A stretch of DNA of 64,000 nucleotides from contig JAAALK010000286.1 of the NCBI GenBank assembly GCA_019279435.1, positions 41,849,712 through 41,913,711 on the forward strand. The letters are read 5' to 3'. Shown one piece after another: positions 18,812 through 31,293 of this stretch. A program made the translations under genes and the position numbers. The notes beneath the pieces were generated by a model that was not told the origin of the DNA, did no database searches, and saw only the letters and a program-made list of their open reading frames with translations. The DNA is from Zizania palustris (lineage: Eukaryota; Streptophyta; Magnoliopsida; Poales; Poaceae). How positions within the stretch are numbered: the first letter of the stretch is position 1; each line of letters opens with the position of its first letter.

Positions 18812-21800
18812 TTAAAAGGATGGGAAGAACTTGTTGAGATTGAAAGGCAGGGAGTAGAACTCCTCGCTGCGTGGGTCTGTCCTGAACGACCTGAACCTGT
18901 CCCAGAAATGGTGCCCCCGGTCCTTCCTAGCAGAGCTGTCATGCCTGTGGAGTGTGTTGTCCAACAAATAAGCTACAGCACCTCCGACAAATGCTTTCGA
19001 TGAGAATACCACGTTGATCATATCATTGAACTGGACATGAGCAAATAAGAACCATCAGGAACTAGATTCATCATATAGAAGGGGATATTCAGGAAAGGAT
19101 TAGTAACACTGTGTATTATTGGATCTTACCCATCTTGAATGAGTGTGTACTGGGCCATAGCCTGCAACAGAAGTGTACTCATTGAAATACTGTGGAACTG
19201 ACAAACCCATAAACACAGAGAATCCCACGATGAACTTTGTTCGGAAGCTGTTGAGGTTGCAAAACTGAAGGAACCCTACCCCTGCCATACCTGTTCGCAC
19301 CAAGCAATATATTCTTGTATTCATAATTCAACTATGATAGAGAATAATCTAGATGCATCATTTAATATTCTCTTCATTGTACATACCAACATATGCAAAG
19401 AGAAGACAGTATATAGCTGCAACTATTGGGCCTGGAATTGATGCAAAAACTGCTCCAAATTTCCCTACAAATGCAGCAAGAAATCAGTACAATCAGATGA
19501 AGTACATGACTATTGTCAGAATTGCAGGAGCATAACACAAATACTTTACAGTTATATGACAAAAGAATAAGCTTAAATAAGTGAAAATGATGAAAAATAC
19601 GAGAACATCACAATAGATAATTTTTATGCAATATCATGACTTCAGATTAACTTTGTGTCTGTCAGTTTTGCTATTATACAATAGTATTTCCTGTAGTGTT
19701 CTAGGCTTCTCCCTAACTGCTGTTATTGCTCCTTCTCGAGAAGACTAGAACTCATCGATGAACTGATTTTAGACTTTGCTTTATTAATGTATCTATCAGT
19801 CATAAGGGAACAGTGACAAATCACCCCTGGAACATTTTATTAAACACTTGATCAGATCATGCTTAATAGCCTAGAGATAGAACTTCACCTTTTCCGCATC
19901 ATCCAAACTCACAATTCACAAATACATCGATTTACTTAAAGAAAGGGTATGATGGAAACTATTTGAGTATATGATTACATCAAAGCATGAGACCTACCAA
20001 GAATTGAGAAGAATATCATAAATCCAGCAGAGATCTGAATTACACGTCTGCTACCAACACGTGTCAAACCTAGCAAGCCAGCATTTTCACTGTTCCAGAA
20101 CAGTATAAAATATATCAGATCAACATAAAATAGGATTAAGATGAAACTATGAGCACTACAATACATCTAACAATAATTTAGAATCCACTTACACAGATAC
20201 AGATGATCCATTAGCTGTTCCAAATAAGCCATCCAACAAAATACCAACCCCCTAAGTAAGCACATAAATAAATGAATTAGGTAAGATGCTTAGATGTTAT
20301 TTGAATCATCAAGAGTTCAGGTACAATATATGCAGATTAAGGAATCTCGATGATACCTGCCAACCAATGCCACGACTCATAACAGAAGGAGGACATGGTG
20401 TTGCACTGGCATATCGTGAGACCGCAATGAATGCACCAGTAGACTGCATTAGAGAGTAGGAAATATTAGCTAATTGATGCATGATGACCACTAACATAGC
20501 AATGTTGCACCTCTCCCTAAATACCACAGATATATCTACATTACCTCCACAAGAGCAACAAAAGAAGCTGCCATCATGGCAAAAGCTTCACCAGCATCAA
20601 ATGTTGGTGCTCCCCACTGGAATGGGTAGGGTACACTTATCCTGTAAAATGCAGAGAAATTAACTATTTACAATAGCTAATCTTTTCTTTAGTGCCAGTT
20701 GCAAGATATAATGCAAACAAATGCAATGCCTGGTTATGGTGTCATAGAAAAAGATGCATGATGTTACCAGGAAGCACCCCCAACAAGTCCAGATCGATCC
20801 GTACGGCAGTGAAATTGGGTTTTTGGAGCAGCATTCTTATATGCCCCACCAACAGTCAGGAAGAAGGCGTAAAGCCAGACAAGGGCCACAGACATTATGA
20901 TGGCGAAACGCTCGAAGGCAATCCCCATCAAGGGAGCCAGATTAGGTATGTACTGCAAAAGAATTTGCACATCATTCTTAAGGATTCAGCCACCGCTAGA
21001 ATTCACACAATAGTCATCCTAGTCATCCTAATGTATCTACCTGAGAAAGTGCCACCATCAATATGATCTGTGGAAGGCCAATCTCCACACATTTGGCAAC
21101 CTGCACAACACCAAAGCCATGTTGTTACATCACTGTTGTGAAATACATCCAGACCTTAGAAACAGGGAACGCGGAACGTGCCTCCGTCCCCTGTTCCAGG
21201 AACTTCGTTCCGGAACGCGGAACAGAACGAGCCGGCGGGGACGCAGGGGACGGAGGAGGAACATCGTTCCGATCTGGGAAAAACTTGCTAATGGGACTTC
21301 GATCTGGCGCTCAGGTGGTTCTTGAGGGAACGAGTGTCCCTCCCAGCAGCGGAACGCTTTGATGCTTCGTTTTCCAGCCGCTGGTTCGATTTCCCATCTC
21401 TTCCTTCGTTTTTCTAGCTGATGCTTCGTTTTCCCATGAGTTCCTTCGTTTTCCTCATTTGTTCCTTCGTTTTCCCAGCTCCTGCCTCGAGTTTTCCATT
21501 AATGCTTCGTGTTCCCAGCTTTCTAGCAGCCCAGCATGCCTCCCAGCCTATTTCTACAATCCACCAGACCATCTCTTCTCCACTTCTCCAATTGCCTCCC
21601 AGCATGCTTCGTGTTCTAAGTATGAAGTACTAACTGCTGAAAGAGTTTGGAGTACTTTTAGCCATATCCATAGTGCCAAAAGGAACAGGATGAATGCGGG
21701 CACTGTAGATAAACTTGTTTTCATCCATTCAAACCTGTGGCTTCTATCAAGGACAACACAAAGCTACAAGAAGGGGCCACATGCTAAATGGGATATTGAT

Positions 21801-23893
21801 CCCGAAGATTCTTCTATCTAGAAGTTTATAGAATTTATTTCATTGCTGCTGTTATATAATTATTAGTTGTTCCTTCAAGAAAAGATACTATTATTAATTA
21901 TTATCTAATATCTAATTTGGGTTAAAGTGTTATGTTTGCAATATATAACCACTATTTTGTTAATCATAAGTTGGGAACACGTTCCTCGTTCCAGGGACAT
22001 CGTTCCCTACAATCGTTCCATATCTGTTTGGAACGATGGTGAGCAGTATACCCCCACTCGTTCCATGTTTTCGAAACTGACGTACCCCGTTCCTCGTTCC
22101 CGTACCTCGTTCCAATTGTTCCGGGAACATTGTAACTAAGATCCAGACAACATATGTACATGTATAAATACCAAGGTTTCAAATAGCTGACTATAGCAGA
22201 GGTTATAGCGGGCTATAGCCTGTGGATAGAGTTAAAGCTAGGCTAGCTATCATTTAGCGCTAAGTGATTTCTTCCGCTAATAGCTGCGATTAGCCGGCTA
22301 AATCCGCTAAATAGTGAAATATTTAGCGCTAGACTGAAATCTAAATGGGCTGAGGAAATCAAAATGGGCTGCGTGAGGGAATTAAAACAGGCCCAAGTTC
22401 CAAAGGAGTATAAATACGTACAAACCCTAGCCACTGCATTTGGTATCCCTCCCAATTCCCTCCTGTAAAATAGAGACAATGACTGCTGCAGTGCTGGTGC
22501 GAACAACGGCGGCGGTGGCCGTTGGCTGCAGCGATTGACCATGGAGGCGGCGGCTGCAACCAGAGTTGCTTGAAGATCATGTCCCAGCCGCCGGAGCAAC
22601 AACGACCAGGCAAGATTTCTTCTTTGATCATATTAATTTTTGTGTTTGATTGATGATGTAATGAATACATGTAGTTCTGTACTGCATATGTTTATGTGCT
22701 GAAAACTTCAGATTAAATTTATGTGATTGATTGATGATGTAATGAAGACACGTAGTTCTGTACTGCATATGTTTAAGTGCTCAATTATCCTTGATTCTAA
22801 ATTTTTACGTGTATTTTGTCTAAACCGCTAAATTAAGCTATTTGAGGCTATAGCCCGCTATAGCCTTTATAACCTTTTTATTAGACATCCGCTAAATGGC
22901 TTAGCCGGCTATTTAAAACCTTGATAAATACTCACACTAGAAAATCCAAGCTCATAGAGTCCAAATCCAACAAGTGCAACAAGTGGCGCCGCAGATAGTG
23001 GACTCAGCAGCCTGCAACATTACAAGAATTAAACATGAATTAGCAGAATAATAGGATCAGAGAAGGTACATTGGTCAAACAACACCTGGAATCTGAATCC
23101 TGAAGACTGAAGAGGAGACAAGCACACCTAACGACAATGCGCCAGAGCCCACTAAACCCCAGGATGATTTGGAGTGTGGAGGCCACTATGAGTGCTCCCT
23201 GCGTTCCACGCATGATGCGCAAGAATTTCTGCAATGCCATGACGAACCCACCACACCACATTGTCAGGACAGCAACAGCAACAGCGAGTCAACAGATGAG
23301 CTAGGCACGCGCAATGTGTGGCGAGTAAAGTGGAAGGGAGGACCTCGTGGGGATCGGCAATGCCGTTGTAGCGGCCGGCGACGATGATGGAGATGGTGGG
23401 CGCGACGAAGGTGTAGGAGCCCCCGATGACGGCGGGCAGGCGCGTGCCGAGGAAGCTCTGCAGCAGCGTGTTGATTCCGGCGACGAACAGCAGCGTCTGG
23501 ATCACGCGCGCCTTCTCCTCCTACATCCAGGCAAAGAGTGAGACACAGAAGCAAACGAGACTACATTGAGAGAGAGGTGCGCGGCGGCGGGGCACGAACA
23601 TTGTTGCCACCCATCTGGGGGACGAGCGCGGTGGGGATGATGACGGTGGTGCCGAGCATGACGAGGTAGTGCTGGAAGCCGAGCAGGATGGCCTCCGCTG
23701 CAGAAGGAACAAGCTGTCGTAAGCCGCGGAGATCGATCCACTCCTAGAATGCGTCACAACGAAGAGGAAGAGGAAGAGGAAGCGGGCACTCACGCCATGG
23801 GGGAGGGCTTGTGAGGCAGTAGGAGACGGCCGGCAGCTGGTCCTTCACGGCGTGCGGCTGCAGCTCCTCCTGCTTCGGCGCCGGCGCCGCCAT
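18812..23893 (-). CDS. NAT: Nucleobase-ascorbate transporter, 14 exons
   Basis: Plant NAT/NCS2 (SLC23-type) multi-pass membrane transporter, NAT6/NAT7-like. Coding exons, high to low: 23893-23794, 23697-23600, 23520-23344, 23228-23128, 23011-22936, 21100-21041, 20952-20768, 20641-20545, 20443-20357, 20251-20193, 20089-19998, 19464-19387, 19290-19130, 19030-18812. All junctions are GT-AG and phases join without a stop to 529 aa, the normal length. Visible motifs are FQHY with the essential QH pair (42-43), FDAGEAF with Glu284, the NAT signature ENAGLLGLTR (348-357) and the conserved end EEFYSLPFNLNKFFPS. Intron 5 holds two hAT insertions, one starting 12 bp after the exon 5 donor. A partial duplicate lies at 1275-1832. 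Substrate (uric acid/xanthine versus other) cannot be told from sequence. Confidence 0.94.
21155..22140 (+). mobile_element. hAT element in NAT intron 5, with transposase remnant
   Basis: It is bounded by a perfect 8-bp target duplication ATCCAGAC (21147-21154 and 22141-22148). Ends are CTTAGAAACAGGGAAC and, inverted, CTTAGTTACAATGTTCC. The interior is rich in GTTCC/GGAAC repeats and keeps the C-terminal end of an hAT transposase at about 21630-21821. The duplicate NAT fragment near 1440-1455 has no insertion, confirming the boundaries. Confidence 0.88.
21630..21821 (+). pseudogene. hAT transposase C-terminal fragment
   Basis: The plus-strand reading gives the hAT dimerisation-region end: an AERVWSTFSHIH motif, then KRNRMNAGTVDKLVFIH, then N-L-W-L. 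This matches the family pattern of an S/A-E-R-x-F/W-S segment followed by K-R-N-R-L and L-V-F-V-x-x-N-L. Everything upstream of it (zinc finger and catalytic DDE residues) is missing, so this is an internally deleted, non-autonomous copy. Its sense strand is opposite to NAT. Confidence 0.78.
22172..22923. mobile_element. Non-autonomous hAT element in NAT intron 5
   Basis: Perfect 8-bp target duplication ATAAATAC (22164-22171 and 22924-22931). Terminal inverted repeats CAAGGTTTCAAATAGC and CAAGGTTTTAAATAGC, with further GGCTATAGC-type sub-terminal repeats. 752 bp, no transposase. The right copy of the target duplication lies within the first 12 bases of the intron, next to the exon 5 donor GTGAGT, which remains intact. 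Confidence 0.9.
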
Positions 23894-26221
23894 CGCCTCC
23901 GCGCTTTTGCTTGGAAGCAAACCACCACCACAACTGGTGGCGATGCGAGTGCGACGAAGCGAAAGTGAGGCGGTCAGGCGGAGCAGCCTCCTCGAGATGC
24001 GCGATTTGAAGCTGTCGCCGGTAGTGGAGACCCCTGCGGCGCACACGAGAAAGAGAGACCTCGCCTTAGTGACCGAGACCGCGAAGACTCACGCAGACAC
24101 ACACCACCGTTCCACAAACCCACAGAAGCAGTACGAATATATAGCAGGGAAAATTACTCCAATACCACCATCACATTTTGATTTATTACAGAGTTGTTTG
24201 GTTATTAAAATCTTTACGATATATTTTCTTTTGCCATTCTATTTTTCTATATTTAATTGTTTCAACACAAAAATGTTTAATTTCATCTTCTACTTGGTCA
24301 TCCACATCTTCCTCTTCTTCCTCATCTGCATCTTCCAAATATACGACAACAGATAGCAGCTGAAAACATGATAAAGAGAGGTAGCCAAAGACAAGACAAG
24401 TCCAGCGAACATCAGTCCAAGTCTCCAAGACATACGAGCCAAGTAAACAATGATCGAAGGCAGACGAGTAAGATGGATGGCAACCAAAATAAGAGTCGAC
24501 CGAAACTAATGACCGAGGTGATAACGGGAGCTAGAGAATGATAGTGATGATTGGAGCTGGAGGAAATATCACTTCAAAATAATAATATATAATATCATTT
24601 ATATCAATAAAGAAGCTAGGTTAGGAAAAAAAGTTAGTAACTTATTAGCAGCGGTGAAGAACCCGCTTTTGTACCGATGTTTTACTGCTCGTACTGCCGC
24701 TGCGCGGCGTGGTGGTTGCGCCGTTCGTCCGGAATGTGGGGACGATGCCATCATTTTGCATTTCGGCGTCGCCCCCTTTGGAGGAAAAAGAAGGGGTTCC
24801 GGAAATCCGGAATCATTTCACGCCCGTTCGGGGGTCCGGACTCCGGAGGTTTGTTGCCGAGAGACACGGTCATCTCGTTTCCATTTTTCCTAACACAATC
24901 ATATCGTTCTGGCTTGCTCAGTCAAACCACATTCCAAAATGACCAAAATTTCTCTACTGAGTCATGGCTAATGTGTTGAAAAACATACGTTACCTGACCA
25001 TAGTACAGAGATTTCCACAAAATAACAAGGCACGCATAGTTTTCTCTTTTATTTCTATGAATGACTCGTAGAGGTAAAGTTAATAAAATTGGACCTATTT
25101 TTTTTGTCAAACTATATGTTTCCTATTAAAATGATCTATCTGCCAATACCAATCTATTATACTTTTGCAATAGTTACAAATCTAATATTTTTTATTGCTA
25201 GTTAAATCTTGCTTCAAAAAATTATAGATCTATATTCGTTGATAGACTGAGAGTATTTAAAATAATTTTAATTTTATCATACAAAATTTTCGGATCGAGT
25301 ATAAATGTGGAAGATGAAGTTACCATAGCCCAGTTAATGTGACTAGCTAGTGATAAATTCAGTGGTTAAAGGGAACATGTAGTTAAGACTGATGAGTTAG
25401 GGGGGCACATGGGATCCATTAAAAAAATAAAGGGCAAAGGTGCAAGGAAAGGATCTATCATCTATGGGACCTCCTCTTCTTTACTCGATCAGTTCCAAAT
25501 GATAGGATTTCCGCCGCAAGGTATCAACCGACAATGACTCATGTAATCAAGTTTAGACTAACCAAAGCTTGGAGGTTATGCATAAAATAATAGTTACAAG
25601 TACAGATTAGGTTTTGTGATAATTCTGACAGCAAATCACACGCTAATGCATAAGGGAGAGAGACTTCAGGATTTGGCAGGGAATAAAGACATTGGCACCT
25701 GCGAATCTGCGATTCTGCGAATACCAAATCAATGCCTTTTTTGTACTGTGCTTTTCTTTAGCGAATATAGAAAAGGATAGACATCACTTTAAAATATGAT
25801 TCCGTGAAATGCATTTCAATTTACGGTGTCTTCGCTGAAACGATTTCATTCGGCATATGTACTACTGATAAACTGTGAAACCCAAGACAAATTGTTAAAT
25901 CAAAGGCGAAAGAACGCCGTTGGGCAAAAAGCTGCTGTTGCTAGCATTCAAAGAACTAGCTGATGATTATCACAATAAAGCCGAGGGACATGGTTGAACC
26001 GTCACCACCCACCAATATTTACGGATTATATTTACGGGCACGACTGGAAAGCTTCTGCTGATAAAATGCTCCTATGCAGCTGATAAACCAGCAGTCAGCA
26101 GAGCATACCAACGGTGCCCAAAAAGATTACATTACAGCCAGACTCATATGTACATGTTTTCCTTTCTCCACTTATATATTTAATTAAACAACCACAGGGG
26201 CAAACATGTGAAGGAAAACTG
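23894..26221. other. NAT promoter and spacer to CBP60
   Basis: The first roughly 250 bp above the NAT ATG are GC-rich and likely 5' UTR/promoter. From about 24160 the sequence is AT-rich with no convincing gene. A G+C-richer patch at about 24650-24900 has open frames in several phases but nothing I recognise. Confidence 0.5.
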
Positions 26222-29200
26222 TTATTTCCCAGGTTTCTTTCTTTTCAGAGCAACAATCTTCTTGGTGTAGAATATCCATCCTATAACATAAGACAATGTC
26301 CTCCATCCTCTATATGCCTTGGGCTTAGATATTGTTGCAATGAAGCCTTTCAATGCAGCTCCAAGGTCTTGTGTGTCAAAGGGTACGGAAGGACCAGCAC
26401 AAACATAGTAATCTTCACTGAATGAGGGATGACTGGTGCAGTCCTCATAAACCAAAGAATTAGAGAACTTGTCCATTGTCTGTGATACTTCAGATTGTCC
26501 AAATGGGGGCAGCTCTGGCTCATATCGATTTCCATTGCTTTCCATAGTTTCTAGATGACAAGGATCCAAAGCATTCGAGGGATTGATTGAGAAAATGTCA
26601 GCTGATGGTATGCTTGACTGGCTCAAACCAAAACCACCAGTACTAACTTGTGTGGGGAACTGGTTATATTCATTTTCAAGCAATGATGGAGGTCTATCAG
26701 TGAAGAGCTGTGAAGCTGAAGGATTTGCAAGAAGTGTTTCATTGTCACAGGTGAAAACATTCTTCCAATTTTCATATGCTTGCTTCACAGCTGCATGTGC
26801 TTCAGTCTAAAAAGAACAAAAGTTAAAGAACTGATGGTCCAGATTGTAACCGGTGGACAGAAATACACATGAATCTGCTCTAAATAACTAAGTGAAAAAA
26901 ATGTGAATACCTTCTCGTTTTCTGTAAGATCTTCAGAAGGAACGAACTTCTCAGATATCAACCCTCTCACTTCTCCCACAACATTGAACACAACAGCAGT
27001 TTTGCTTAGGCTGTTTGGATAGTACAAATGCACCTTGTCAGTGAGAATACAGGTTTTTGAATGCTCAACTGTGACCTCCCACATCTTTGTTGACATGCCA
27101 CTGCCCAATATCTGCATAGTTTGAGCATAAGAGGGTCATATATCCACACAATTGCTGAACCATACCATCTGCAACATCATGCTGTAACTCAATTAAACAA
27201 TGAAAATTTCAGGCAAAAAGCATAGAAATGTGACATCTTAGCATCTTGCTCCGTGTTTACAAGTCATCCGATTAATCGTGATTAATCTTCCTAATCAGTC
27301 CTCAGGGCCCAACTAGGAGCTCTGAGGCGATCAGGCTGACTAGATATCTGGCTGTCCGATTAGTCATCAATTAATCACGATTAGTCGGACGACTAGGTGT
27401 GTGGGACGACCAGATTTGATTTCTGTTTTTTATTGGGCCTGTTCAGCTGGGCTTAAATGGAACCTATTGGGCTGCCAGTTGTCAGGGACGGCAGTAAGAG
27501 ATCAGGCTGAACAGGGAAGGGGACTCAAGGAAATCAGATGAGTATCAGCTAAGGGATTTGATTAGTCCTTAACATAGTTGTTACGGCGACGCGGCGAAGC
27601 GCGGCGACCTACCACCTTCACAACTTTACAGCGCTTATGGCGCGCGGCGCGGCGTCGCCATAGACACATCGACGTGGCGAATAATATAGAAAAATAGCTT
27701 ATAGGATTTACAAAAATATATCAATATATAAGTACTAAAATACTAAATTGCAAATAACAATAGTAATATTGTATGATAAATATAGCAATACAATATCATG
27801 TTACAATATTGTCCCTTTAGATACATTATAATATAAAAAATAATTAAAATTGCAAAAATATATTTAAAATCATTTCTAATAATATAATATATTTAAAGTT
27901 TAGTAAATAATCTATTTATATATATTTGACCAAACAGCCCATTTAAAGCCCACTTTTCAACCCTAACTTCTCCCACTCTCCCCTCTCTCCCTCTCTCTCT
28001 CAGCCCTCTCCAGCCGACAGTCCGCCACACTTCTTCCTCTCCTCTTCTCTCCCCCATTCTCCTCTTCTCTCCCCCATCTTCTGCACTGATGCAGTGGCCG
28101 CCGCCGCCAGATCTGCCCCCGCCACCCACACTTCGCCGGATCTAGCCCCTGCAGCGCCCTCGCCGCGCCCATGCCACGTTCTCGCCGCGCCCTCGCCGCA
28201 CCGGCGAACCCTCGCCACGCCATCGCCACGCCCTCGCCGCGCCTGCTGTTCGCCAGATCTGCCCCCGCCACCCACACTTCGCCGGATCTAGCCCCTGCAG
28301 CGCCCTCGCCGCGACCACGCCACGTTCTCGCCGCGCCCTCGCCGCACCGGCGCACCCTCGCCACTCCATCGCCACGCCCTCACCGCGCCGTGCCCTCAAT
28401 GCACACAGCGGCAGTGGCTTCGTATGGCGGGCGCCACGGCCGTGGCGGGCGCCACACAACGCCACAGTGGCGCCACGGGCCTGTGGCGCCCGCCACAGAC
28501 CACCGGGCGATATGGCGGTCCGTGGCGAATTGCAAAATTCCGCCACGGCGATATGGCGACGGTATGGCGACGATATGGCGACGCCATAACAACTATGGTC
28601 CTTAAGAATAGCAAGTCTAGATTGATTAGTCCTTAAGTATAGCAAGTTAGAATTTATTCTGTTTTAGCAATCAATCTGTTAGGATTCTGGTTGTTAGGGT
28701 AGACCAATCCAGTGTCTATATAAATAGGACCGGTGCACTAGAATAAGTCATCGAGTATTCAGTTTAAGCTTAGCCTCCTTGTATCCCCTGCGGCCCTGCC
28801 TCCTTGTCGCATTGCCGCGACAACGAGGTCCAGGCCCTCGACCAACTACTTCGTTTTTCTATCAATTAAGAATATTAGTTCCTTCTAATTCCGCTGAAAT
28901 CTCGGCCGGTGACACAGTGTAGCCTATTAGGGTTATCTTCAACACTCCAATCATCCAACAAGGGCATCTGAGCTATTGTTTCTACCTCTCTTCCCATGTG
29001 CACCGCCAAAGAGTCTCTCTGCCTCTCTTCTCCAGCTGTCACAATTCTGCATGGACAAGGCATGCATGGCAGCTCTAGACGCGCTCAAACCTAGGGAATG
29101 AGCTCCCATCATTCCGGCTAAAACAAAACAGGAAATAAAACCATCACGAGACTGGGTTATCTAACAACATATACCTAAGTTTTTGACAGAAAGAAATGCA

Positions 29201-31293
29201 ACAGTAGACAGATTGCATGAACTCATGAAAGAATATAAAATACATAGAAATATTCTTTAAACTTTGAAGGAACAGAAGTACATGCGATAATCAGTATAGT
29301 ACCTTTCGGAGCCTAGGAGCATCAAGATGTAGTACGGTGAGAAAATCTTTTACAGTAACAATCCTCTCTTTATTCAAACGCTTGTGAAATGCTCCCTCCT
29401 TGCCAATCTTCTCCAGGCGCCAAACTTCATTATCAAGAACAGGGGGGTGATGCTTCTTGTACACTGGGAAAGAGGAATAAAATAATTCCAAATGTTGAGT
29501 TCAAATATGACTGCCATGCTAACACTTAACAGTTTAACACTTATGACAATAAACATGAAAAAAGACACATGACAATTGTTTAAAAAGTAGTAAAACAGAT
29601 TGGTTGTAAACTCATAATCTTTCCATTAGAAAACCTATTGTTATTCAGACATTATGATAAATATTATGATACTAAATCTACAATGTGGCAAGGAATTTCC
29701 ATATTTATATATGTGCAATTATAAAGTTAAGGGATACATCTGCCAAATAGTTAGGAAACCCAGCACATGCCAGGAGGGCAAGAAACTAAAAGAATGGCTG
29801 AAATCCAATGCAAAGACTCACATTCTCCACGGTGATCCTTTACCACAAATGATTCAGATTTTGCTTCACGAACTCTTACGCCATTATAAGAACCATCCTC
29901 AGTTTTTGCCCCTAGCCTGAACTTACGGCTTCGTGTCCAGCTTGAATTATCTGTGAATGATAGTTCCCCCACTGTACCAATGCCTTTATTAAGGCCAACA
30001 AAAACCTCTCCAGAAATCAAAGGCCGTTTACCTTCCCTTGCTCTAATAATGTTATTGTTAAACTCCTGAGCTGTCCAGTCATCACCTTCTCCACCTTCAA
30101 AATCCCCCTCTAACACTACTATTTCAACTTTCATCAGGGACACATCACCTGATGCTACAACTTGTCTGGTCACAGTGTCAACTATAGCAATAACTATAGT
30201 TAAGGAGCCCTCTCCTTCAATCTTGGAACCAGTGAAAATCGGAAGTGAAAGCTTAGTCATGAACTGTAGCTGGAAATCTTTTGATGTAGATGGAACAACA
30301 TCCATGACATTTCTAATGAAAAATAAGAAATCAAGTTATTAAAGAAAGATGCATTAGTTTAAACTTTAAAGAACCTATATAGTGACTGATATTTTTCATA
30401 TTAGCTGTTAACAAAAGTGTTACAATGACATACCTTGTCATCATAGTGGCATGATTTGCAAATGCTGACTCGATTTCTTCTTTCACCTACAAATTAGAAT
30501 TAGATAGAAACATCAGCACCATCACTGGACAGCCAGAAATAATGCATGGCTGAAGAAAATCCTAGCTAGGATAAAATTTAGGACACCCAACAGCTTTGAA
30601 TGAAAATATTATCTTCCAAATAGAAAAGAATGAAAACAAAATGGGGGTCAGCATTCAGCAATTAATGCTTTGTCTTCCAGAGCTCAAACGCATGTTAATT
30701 TTCAATTTATTGGTTTACAAGGTCCAAGGATTAGAAAAGGTTCGTGTAAATCAAAAGTTCAAAACCAATCTAAGCATGCCAGCTTGACCAAATACAGATG
30801 AAACTTGCAATAGAATTATGAATGGTCAAAATAAAAGCTATGCTACAAACACAGTAACCCTAGGCTGAATAGAACGAAAAGGGGATACATATTGAATGGG
30901 TACATCACATATCATACATTCATGACACAGGTGTGAGGAATGGGAAAATAGTAGGCTGCATAGGATGCCTCACCACTCTTCGGATGAGGGGCTCGATCGT
31001 CATGAAGAACTTCTCGATGGTGGTCTTCCGCATCACCTCCGTGATCACCCTGCACGGAGGCAAGCCCCCACCGGCACCAAATCAAGAGCGAGCCACACGC
31101 ACAGGAAACCAGGGGGTTTCAATCGAGAGCTCGAGAGAGCGGAAGGGACGTACTCGCAGAGGGCGGGGACCCTCTGGCGCTTGGGCTCCCCGCAGGGGTG
31201 GAGCGGCGAGGAGCCCCCGCCGCATTCGACCGGGGCTCCGACGCCTTCTCGGACGCCACCCATGCTCTCCTCCGGCTGCCGCTTCTGCGACAT
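26222..31293 (-). CDS. CBP60: CBP60-type calmodulin-binding transcription factor, 7 exons
   Basis: Plant CBP60/SARD1 family protein: a nuclear, DNA-binding, calmodulin-responsive regulator of immune and developmental genes. Exons: 31293-31154, 31049-30974, 30486-30434, 30312-29822, 29463-29303, 27111-26911, 26806-26222; all junctions GT-AG, phases agree, 568 aa. Motifs: basic N-terminus with EPKRQRVPALCE, then TIEKFFMTIEPLIRRVVKEEIE; the conserved CALMODULIN_BIND core from about 85 to 370, including KLSLPIFTGSKIEGEG, VKDHRGELYKKHHPPV and DEVWRLEKI-like residues, and GSGMSTKMWEVTVEHSKTC; a divergent C-terminal exon ending KKIVALKRKKPGK. I chose ATG 31293 (MSQKRQPEE); ATG 31263 (558 aa) and 31332 are alternatives. 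It is typical of constitutive CBP60A-F-like members rather than short SARD1, by inference. Intron 5 (2.2 kb) is filled by transposons. Confidence 0.92.
27251..27572. mobile_element. hAT-like element, CAGTGTTTACAA family, left part
   Basis: It begins C(C)GTGTTTACAAGTCATCC and has the same GATTAATCGTGATTAATC sub-terminal repeats as the elements at 12949 and 33369. It is interrupted at 27573 by another hAT element and resumes at 28598. I could not find its right terminus, so this copy is probably truncated. It lies in CBP60 intron 5. Confidence 0.65.
27573..28597. mobile_element. Non-autonomous hAT element in CBP60 intron 5
   Basis: Perfect 8-bp target duplication GTCCTTAA (27565-27572 and 28598-28605). 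Terminal inverted repeats CATAGTTGTTACGGCG and CATAGTTGTTATGGCG. 1025 bp. The left half is AT-rich. The right half is GC-rich with GGCGACGG/CGCCACG repeats and a 146-bp tandem duplication. No transposase is seen. Overlapping GC-rich open frames are composition artefacts. Confidence 0.88.
28106..28397. repeat. 146-bp tandem duplication inside hAT element
   Basis: Two adjacent copies (28106-28251 and 28252-28397) begin GCCAGATCTGCCCCCGCC and differ at only a few positions, for example CGCGCCCATG versus CGCGACCACG. They lie in the GC-rich half of the 27573-28597 element. Confidence 0.8.
28606..29302. other. CBP60 intron 5, LTR-like remnant
   Basis: It continues the older element, then shows an LTR-like stretch at about 28671-28915: TGTTAGGATTC start, TCTATATAAATAGG TATA-like motif near 28717, and a GGCCGGTGACA end. 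No partner LTR was found, so a solo LTR is only a suggestion. The exon 5 donor GTACTA is at 29302-29297. Confidence 0.4.

Noticed and set aside
24186..24487. Acidic minus-strand open frame of 80 codons with EEEEEDVDD
   Set aside because: Short, in AT-rich spacer upstream of NAT, from a CTTCCTCTTC-type simple repeat; no start context or domain.
27963..28645. Several open frames of 60-167 codons on both strands
   Set aside because: They fall in the GC-rich tandem-repeat half of a defined hAT element; Ala/Arg/Gly-rich without domains.
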